The notes under the pieces are model-generated. The model did not search any database. It was not told the DNA's origin and was given only the letters and a program-made list of their open reading frames with translations. This document shows, in pieces, positions 58,456 to 64,000 of a DNA stretch of 64,000 bases (positions are counted from its first letter, which is position 1; every line of letters starts with the position of its first letter). Made by a program: the position numbers and the translations under genes. Origin of the DNA: Himantopus leucocephalus (Eukaryota > Chordata > Aves > Charadriiformes > Recurvirostridae). The DNA lies in contig RSEF01000019.1 of NCBI GenBank assembly GCA_003993805.1, forward strand, positions 9,285,420-9,349,419, written 5' to 3'.

Positions 58456-61400
58456 CTAGAAGAGACCAACATAGGCTGTTACTGGAGCACTGAAGTCCAC
58501 TGTAAATCCTGCGCTGGGCACTTCTACGCTGGACCAATACAGCGGCAAGCTGCACATGAAGAAAGTTCCTGTGACTAGAAATGAGCCTGCTTAACAGAGA
58601 TATTAGAAAGAAATAAAGGTGAACGTGACTGCTCTGCCTTTAGCGGAAGGGATAAAAGCACAAATGTGCACAGAAAAGAGTGCAAGATGACACTGATTAT
58701 AAACTCTCATGGTTAAAGTCTTCAGCTTGGTCGTGCTCACAGAGGGCCAAGCAGAAACACTGCTTGATCAGCCACAGGCAGGACTTTTTATCCTCTTACG
58801 ACAAGAAGGGCAGCTATCACTACTGATCCAATGTAAAGACGGCCACGTCTTGCTCTGAAGGAGCAGAGTTCATGCGAGGGGCTGCTAAACCTCTCGTGAT
58901 CAAAGTTTGCTTTTGCAACAGGAACTTTTATGTTGCATATCCTAAACTTTGACACTGCTTCTGCCTCCTCCTGGCTCCAGCTCAAAGCTGGTCACTTATT
59001 TCTTGTTTCACAGGAGGGAAGTCCCTCTGGCAGCACAAGTGTCCTGGTTTGAGGTAAAACAGACCCAATTTTCTTTTCAGTAATTTTACTTTTCAGCTAA
59101 GCCTCTTCTAAGTGAAGTCCCTCCCTTGGGGAGGTACACAGCACTTGGCAGGATCAAGCCAAACATGTTATTTGGCAACTGGCAGAACCTGACCCAGCTG
59201 CAAGACCATCAGCAAATCTCACATGGCACCATCCAAAAGGGCAGACCATGCCCATATCCCTCCCGTTCCCCATGTCTTGCGCAGTCCTTCTCTGGGGTGA
59301 GAGCAGCCTTTGCTGGATGCGCAGGGCTGTGAGCAGCCCGAGCAGCGCAATCCCATGGCTGCCATAAGGGACGTGTAAACAAACGTGATCACTGCTAATC
59401 CCCAGCCCAGGCTCTGCTAAGCACACAGCTGATGCAGCGGCTGCAACGGCGATTAGCAAATGTCAGGGCAGCAGTTACCCTCCCTGCCTTCAGCCACCCA
59501 CAGCAGAGTCCTCCAACCCAACCACAGCCTACCTGTACATGAGGTGGGGCACTGAGGACATATATGACGGCGTTAGCCATATCTTCAGCTTTGAGACACT
59601 GGAAAGACAGAAAAGAGATTCTCAGTCAAAGGGCACCTCGGGAAGTTAACCACAAGATCACTCCTTTCCTAACCATCAATAATGAGTTTCAACAGTGTCA
59701 CTGGGGCACGTCAAAAAGACGCAAGCAAGCAGGAAAAAAATAATCCATTAAAAAATTTAGCAAAGGATGTTTCTGGTGCTGATAATTCTCCATCTGCTGT
59801 GAATAATCTTACTACCAGCACAGGAATTCTGCCATCCTTATCAAGAATTCCCAGAGGAGCATGAGAAATCCTGTGCTAGCCACCTGCAAGACAACACGCT
59901 CTCCCATTTCTTCTTGTGTAGGAATGTTTGCTTATTATATCTTCTCTTCAATAAAGAAGTCATAGCCTGCAGGATGTCAAAGCTGACTGGTATTTATTTA
60001 CAGGAACATCAAGATAAAAGGAAAAATATAGGGAGTGGGAAACTGAACCTGAATGAAATTCTACATAGTGTGTAAATATTAGTGCAAAATCTGATGTTTG
60101 AGTGCTGAGACTTTGGGGATGCTGATTACATCCTGGAAAGCACTGGGTACTCTGCAGAACTAGTTCCTTGTGCTATTAGCCAGGAGAGAGACTGTTAAAC
60201 TATAATCAGAGCCACTTCCCTCTGTTTCCATTTCTCTGTGTCCTACCCGAATGCTCTCATAGGTTGCAGCAGCTCTCTCGGGGTCATTATCATGAAGTTT
60301 AAAAGCAAATCCCGTTTCCACCAGTCCTGGAGATATACACTGGAAAAAAGCAGAGCACATCCTAATAGGATTTGTAATTCCCCTTCAGTAAAAGAATAAA
60401 AATTTAAAAAAAAAAAGAAGATAACTTCTTAGCACTGAAAAAGCCAAAAAACCCACACCCCTTTCTATTGTTCTCCTTCCTCACCCTTTTTCTAGGGGAA
60501 TAGTTTAAGAGAGCAAACTTTGCCTTAATGACTGCTGTGGCAGGTACCTCTGGGGAACCGCTGATGGGTACTTCTGTCTTCACGCCCCAACGGGACAGAG
60601 AAGCAGAGGAAATGACAGAAAAGCTCGCAATACAAGTTAACTTCTAGATACATCACTTTTGAGATGCAAGTTCTGAATGACAGCACACAGCTCGGCTGAT
60701 TGCCTCCCTCTGCTGTCATGAGCACCCCTCGCTCCCGGACAAGCAACTGCCTACTTCGTGCACCCACAAAGTTTATTCCCTGACACAGCTCATTGCTGCT
60801 GTGCCTTCTGCCCCCCAGTCTCTCTCTTCCTGGAAAAGAAAGGTGGCCAGGGACAGTTGGCCAGAGGACTTGAACGTTCCCAGTGTGATGAGCACTATTT
60901 TTGTATTTCCTTGCCTGTTTTCCAAAGGCACTCTGTCCCATAAAGCCTGCCAGCTCTCTACCACCCACAAAAGCAGGAGAGAGGAGGAGACCCCACAGTA
61001 CTCACTGTAGCTCGTATATGGGTCTTTGCTTCTCTGAGTTCTTGCCTCAGCCCCTCCGTGAGGGCTGTGACCGCGTACTTGGTGGCACTGTAAAAATGCA
61101 CCACCGACTGTGGCACAACGCTGTGGCCGTTCATGCTGAGGAGAGAGCAGAAAGAAAAGTGTTGAGAGGTGGGAGGCAAGCAGAGTCCTGAGAAGGAACC
61201 AACGGGATATTCAAACCACCATAATGAACACAGAAAGAGACGCTGACATGGAGGCTACGTGAGGAATTCCCCTCTCCTGCAGGGAATGCATACCGCCAGA
61301 GGGTCCTCTCGACACGGCTGTTTTCTGGAGCTGGTCAAGAAGTCTCAATCTTCAACCTTGCACCATCACAAGTGATTGGCATTAACCTTTTCTCCCTGGT

Positions 61401-61690
61401 TCGGTCTTTCTTGCACTTAGACCAGCAGAGGTTAAAAAAAGTGGTTTGAAAAATCAACCATGGCAATCCTTGGAAAACCCCTCCTTGGGCAACGTCAGCC
61501 CACTCCAAGGTTAAAGCTCCACTACTTAAATCCTTTCTGCAGGGTGGGAAGGAGGAAGCACACGTGGCTGATCCCACATTCCCCCCCTTACGTACCTGTT
61601 AATGTTAATAATATGCCCATCATCGATGTTTCTCTCTTTCATGGACTGGTAGGCCTCCCGGGTGCAGATGCTCACAGCCATCACGTTGAC
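58414..61690 (-). CDS. DHRS11: DHRS11, SDR-family dehydrogenase/reductase 11 (3' part; gene continues past 64000)
   Basis: Short-chain dehydrogenase/reductase using NADP(H). The human enzyme reduces 17-keto and 3-keto steroids and other carbonyls (family knowledge). Exons 61596-61690, 61006-61135, 60247-60339, 59533-59598 and 58414-58455 join on the minus strand into 141 residues plus TAG with intact phases. The first visible stretch VNVMAVSICTREAYQSMKER is the helix before the active site. The Ser of HIININS-MNGH (split codon) and the YSATK motif (Tyr-x-x-x-Lys) form the catalytic core. CISPGLVET is the SDR PG motif, followed by the substrate loop GFAFKLHDNDPERAAATYE, then LKAEDMANAVIYVLSAPPHVQ and the end IGDIQMRPTEQIS. 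About 119 residues, including the TGxxxGIG nucleotide-binding site, are missing because their exons lie outside the window. Identity to the vertebrate DHRS11 family is unmistakable. Confidence 0.95.
58456..59532 (-). other. DHRS11: DHRS11 last intron (1,077 nt)
   Basis: Donor GTAGGC and acceptor TCTTCTAG. It contains an LTR-like segment starting at 59040 on the plus strand. Confidence 0.9.
59040..59130 (+). mobile_element. Fragment resembling an avian ERVL-type LTR
   Basis: Starts TGTCCTGGTTTGAGG, followed by an AATTTTCTTTTCAGTAATTTTACTT-like tract. This resembles the 5' edge of LTRs common in bird genomes that begin TGTCCTGGTTT. The 3' edge and a target-site duplication could not be identified, and no internal retroviral coding sequence is present. 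Family assignment is from memory of the edge sequence only. Confidence 0.4.
59533..59598 (-). CDS. DHRS11: DHRS11 exon CLKAEDMANAVIYVLS
   Basis: 66 nt, 22 codons, phase 0 at both ends, ending APPHVQ. The acceptor is CTTTCCAG ending at 59599 and the donor is GTAGGC at 59532. Confidence 0.94.
59599..60246 (-). other. DHRS11: DHRS11 intron (648 nt)
   Basis: Donor GTAGGA and acceptor CTTTCCAG. No internal feature recognised. Confidence 0.9.
60247..60339 (-). CDS. DHRS11: DHRS11 exon with PG motif and substrate loop
   Basis: 93 nt, phase 0 at both ends: CISPGLVETGFAFKLHDN then DPERAAATYESIR. The acceptor is TTTTTCCAG ending at 60340 and the donor is GTAGGA at 60246. Confidence 0.95.
60340..61005 (-). 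other. DHRS11: DHRS11 intron (666 nt)
   Basis: Donor GTGAGT and acceptor TTTTTCCAG. An A-run lies at 60403-60418. A 147-codon minus-strand frame crossing it has no domain and is regarded as noise. Confidence 0.9.
61006..61135 (-). CDS. DHRS11: DHRS11 active-site exon
   Basis: 130 nt that complete the catalytic Ser codon and then encode MNGHSVVPQSVVHFYSATK and YAVTALTEGLRQELREAKTH. It holds Tyr and Lys of the YxxxK motif. The acceptor is TCCTCAG ending at 61136 and the donor is GTGAGT at 61005. Confidence 0.95.
61136..61595 (-). other. DHRS11: DHRS11 intron (460 nt)
   Basis: Donor GTACGT and acceptor TCCTCAG. Nothing else visible. Confidence 0.9.
61596..61690 (-). CDS. DHRS11: DHRS11 exon with VNV…ININ (first exon in window)
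   Basis: 95 nt, phase 0 in and 2 out. It encodes VNVMAVSICTREAYQSMKER then NIDDGHIININ and ends AG|GTACGT. The acceptor is CCCTCAG ending at 61691. The preceding exon is not within 61691-64000. Confidence 0.95.
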
Positions 61691-64000
61691 CTGAGGGAAG
61701 AGAAAAGAAGAAGAAACTAAGACCAGCAGCCCTGCCTGGCACCTTTGACTCGCCCCCCGCGCACCCGAGGCTGCGGATGCAGGTTCCAGTCCCCGACTCA
61801 CAGCAATTCCTGCAAACGCCAACAGAGGGAAATGCACATACGCACACCGCACATCACGCTGCGACCAAGCTCGGGGCTGCAGTGACAAGGGGTTCGTGCA
61901 GGGGAGGCACAAATACCCGGTTTTGTGAGCCAGCCTTGGCCTCTGCCAGAAATAAATTGTTTTATGGGCAAGCGTAAGGGTAGAGTGCAAAGTAAGGGAG
62001 AACAAATCCACCTCCCCACAGTCAGCGCTCTGTCCAGGAGACAAAGTTGTTTATTTTGTACAGCACTGAGCACACTGGTGTTTGGGCAGCCGGTAGGACG
62101 CTAACAGCAGGTAATTAGGTCAGCTAGTTAACGAGGAAATCCCCAGATACTGCCTGTCAGAGAGCCAGGCGCTCAGAGGCACTGCAAACAGGCCAACAAA
62201 GCTTCCCGTGCACAAATGAAGCCAAAGATCACACCGTGCCATGGGGAAGGCCAGAGTGGGCAAGTAACCCTGCAGATAGGAAAGCCACCAATCTGTCACA
62301 CTGTCCGCTGACATTTTCCTCAGCCCTAACTGGATAAGCCAAGGAAGAAAGGACACAGCAATTTATGCAGTCCTTTGGCACAGGATTCAGAGCTTTCCAA
62401 GCTCTTGCTCTTTGGACCAGCACTTCCCAGCACACCGTGGCTCAGTTAAACTCAGTCCTATCGCCTCCGCGATGTGCCACTGTTAACGCGCAGATGCCTT
62501 GAGCATTTGCTGACCATAAAACAGAGTCAAAGTTTCCAGGAAGGTGGAGGTACAGAAATTCCCCCAGCTGGAATACAAAGCACCCAGAGGTGTGTGCAAG
62601 ACTGATGACAACACGGTCTCAGCAGCAGTGCTAATTACTTGAGTTCATAGTGGTTTAGACTTGGAAAAGTGGCTGAAAGCTGGAAAGCGTTTGCTGAAGC
62701 GCTCTAGAAAGGAGGTAACCATTTCAAGGTAGGACACACTGGCAGGTCCTACCTAATGGCATGTCACTTTGCTAACAAAATGAGTCAACACCGCTGTGAA
62801 TTAAATATCCAGGAAGAACTACATTTCTGATGAATCAGAAGTCAGGTGCAACTCTTAATGGGAGGAGCAGCAGGAACAAGGCCATGGGGACAGCGAGCGA
62901 AGGATACGTGAGAGGGCTGGTTATCATCCCCGTGAAACTTATGAACAAGAATGAGGCAGGCTAACTAGGACTTGCTAGCACAAAAGGACATGCAAGAGAG
63001 GAACATTACTTTGGAGCCCAGAAAGTAAGAGGCAGAAAGGGATGGATTTGAGAGATGTAATTACTGAGCAGCAGACAAAGAACGAGTGGGGTCAGCTGAA
63101 GAATCTTCCGGTCACTGCTTTTGTCTTGGTCATTATTTCTATTCATTACTAGAGGCCATGTTATGAGTTTTTGTCTTGGCAATAGATAAATAGCGTGCTT
63201 ATCTGATCTTGGAGTACCCAAGCAACACAACGAGTAGAGTCATCATCCTCATCCAAGTGCACTTTGGTTGAGCACACAGTAACTGCCGGATATCTCAGTT
63301 ATTGTACCTGGAACTACAGAGATAAATTCCCTGGCACCAGGTTGAAGATTTACCTTGGCTGTGCAAGGAAGAAAGTTAGCAGACATATCAGCAGAAGTGG
63401 CACTGTACAACCAGCTCAGCACTGGAGCGAAGCCCAGAGCAGGCAGGGCATCTGAAGGCTTTTGGATTTCACAGTAAGAAGGTCAAGGCAAGCAGGAGTA
63501 ACCCACTCCAGTCTGACCTATTAACCAAGTCCTTTCAGATACAGATCTTGGCAACTGTTAGTATGAAAAGCCTTGGTCACAAACATCATCCCTGCTTTCC
63601 TCCCTGCCCCAGGACACCCTGAAGCCACCAGGCATGGCGTCTTTGTGGCAGTCGCTCCCCAGCTCCACTCCATCTCCGTAGGCCACTAGAGGGTAACATC
63701 AGCCCAAAAGCCTGAGCCCCACTCCAACGCTGTGACTCACGCTAAGCAATGCTTCCTTGCGTGGGTAGAGTTACAACATTTTGACAACTACTGGCAAAGC
63801 AAGATACTAATCAACAGCCACATGGGAAAGTCCAGAGCCTGTACGATAAGACACCCTGGTACAACAAAACAACTGTCTGGAAGGCAGCTGAGCTGGGATT
63901 GCCTCGCTGCCTTTTCCCGATAGCACCCACAGGATTTTTGGGTGAAAACCCATTTTTAGATGTGGAATACGCACTCAAAAACCTGAAAACATGCCTGGAA
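61691..64000 (-). other. DHRS11: DHRS11 intron (partial)
   Basis: At least 2.3 kb. I looked for the CINNAG-containing exon and the TGASxGIG exon on the minus strand and found neither, so both should be beyond the window edge. No RNA gene or clear repeat recognised. Confidence 0.8.

Noticed and set aside
1..64000. CRISPR arrays, phage, plasmid or bacterial operons
   Set aside because: No spaced direct repeats, Shine-Dalgarno-led gene series or prokaryotic protein families; all secure genes are spliced vertebrate genes.

Overview
The window looks like avian nuclear DNA, most likely from a neoavian bird in a short-read assembly. It carries several CR1 LINE 3' tails of the bird type (…ATTCTATGATTCTATG… ends), two vertebrate intron-containing genes, three exactly 100-base N gaps and single Ns inside homopolymers. 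The ORFs of 60-370 codons scattered over it are almost all chance frames in GC-rich DNA; only short exons can be supported as coding.

Right side, about 44.6-64 kb: two genes in tandem on the minus strand. MRM1 (mitochondrial 16S rRNA 2'-O-ribose methyltransferase, SpoU/TrmH family) is complete. I could place five coding exons (53056 down to 45296, 402 codons plus stop), all with GT/AG junctions and consistent phases, a CpG-island promoter, and an AATAAA signal at 44631-44636. Upstream of it (higher coordinates) lies DHRS11 (an SDR-family dehydrogenase). Its last five coding exons (61690 down to 58414, 141 residues) are present; the first exons, with the Rossmann nucleotide-binding half, lie beyond base 64000. 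The spacer between the genes holds a CpG island and several very old repeats (MIR/L3-like).

Left side, 1-44.6 kb: a gene desert. No exon, RNA gene or open frame there is convincing. It alternates between GC-rich, repeat-prone spacer and AT-rich islands full of homeodomain (TAATTA), FOX, SOX, POU-octamer and E-box motifs. In human 17q12 the neighbour of MRM1 on the side away from DHRS11 is the LIM-homeobox gene LHX1, across a long gene-free interval. By synteny this desert is therefore probably the distal part of the LHX1 regulatory domain. That is inference; LHX1 itself is not in the window.

The two genes are housekeeping enzymes and do not form a pathway. I found no CRISPR array, toxin system, phage, plasmid or clearly new protein system. 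The points most worth a second look are the GSEG variant of the SpoU GNEG motif in MRM1, its long low-complexity N-terminus, several dense motif clusters or palindromes in the desert, a roughly 20-copy GGGGAT tract, the coincidence of all three gaps with CR1 elements, and a well-preserved ancient repeat cluster downstream of DHRS11.
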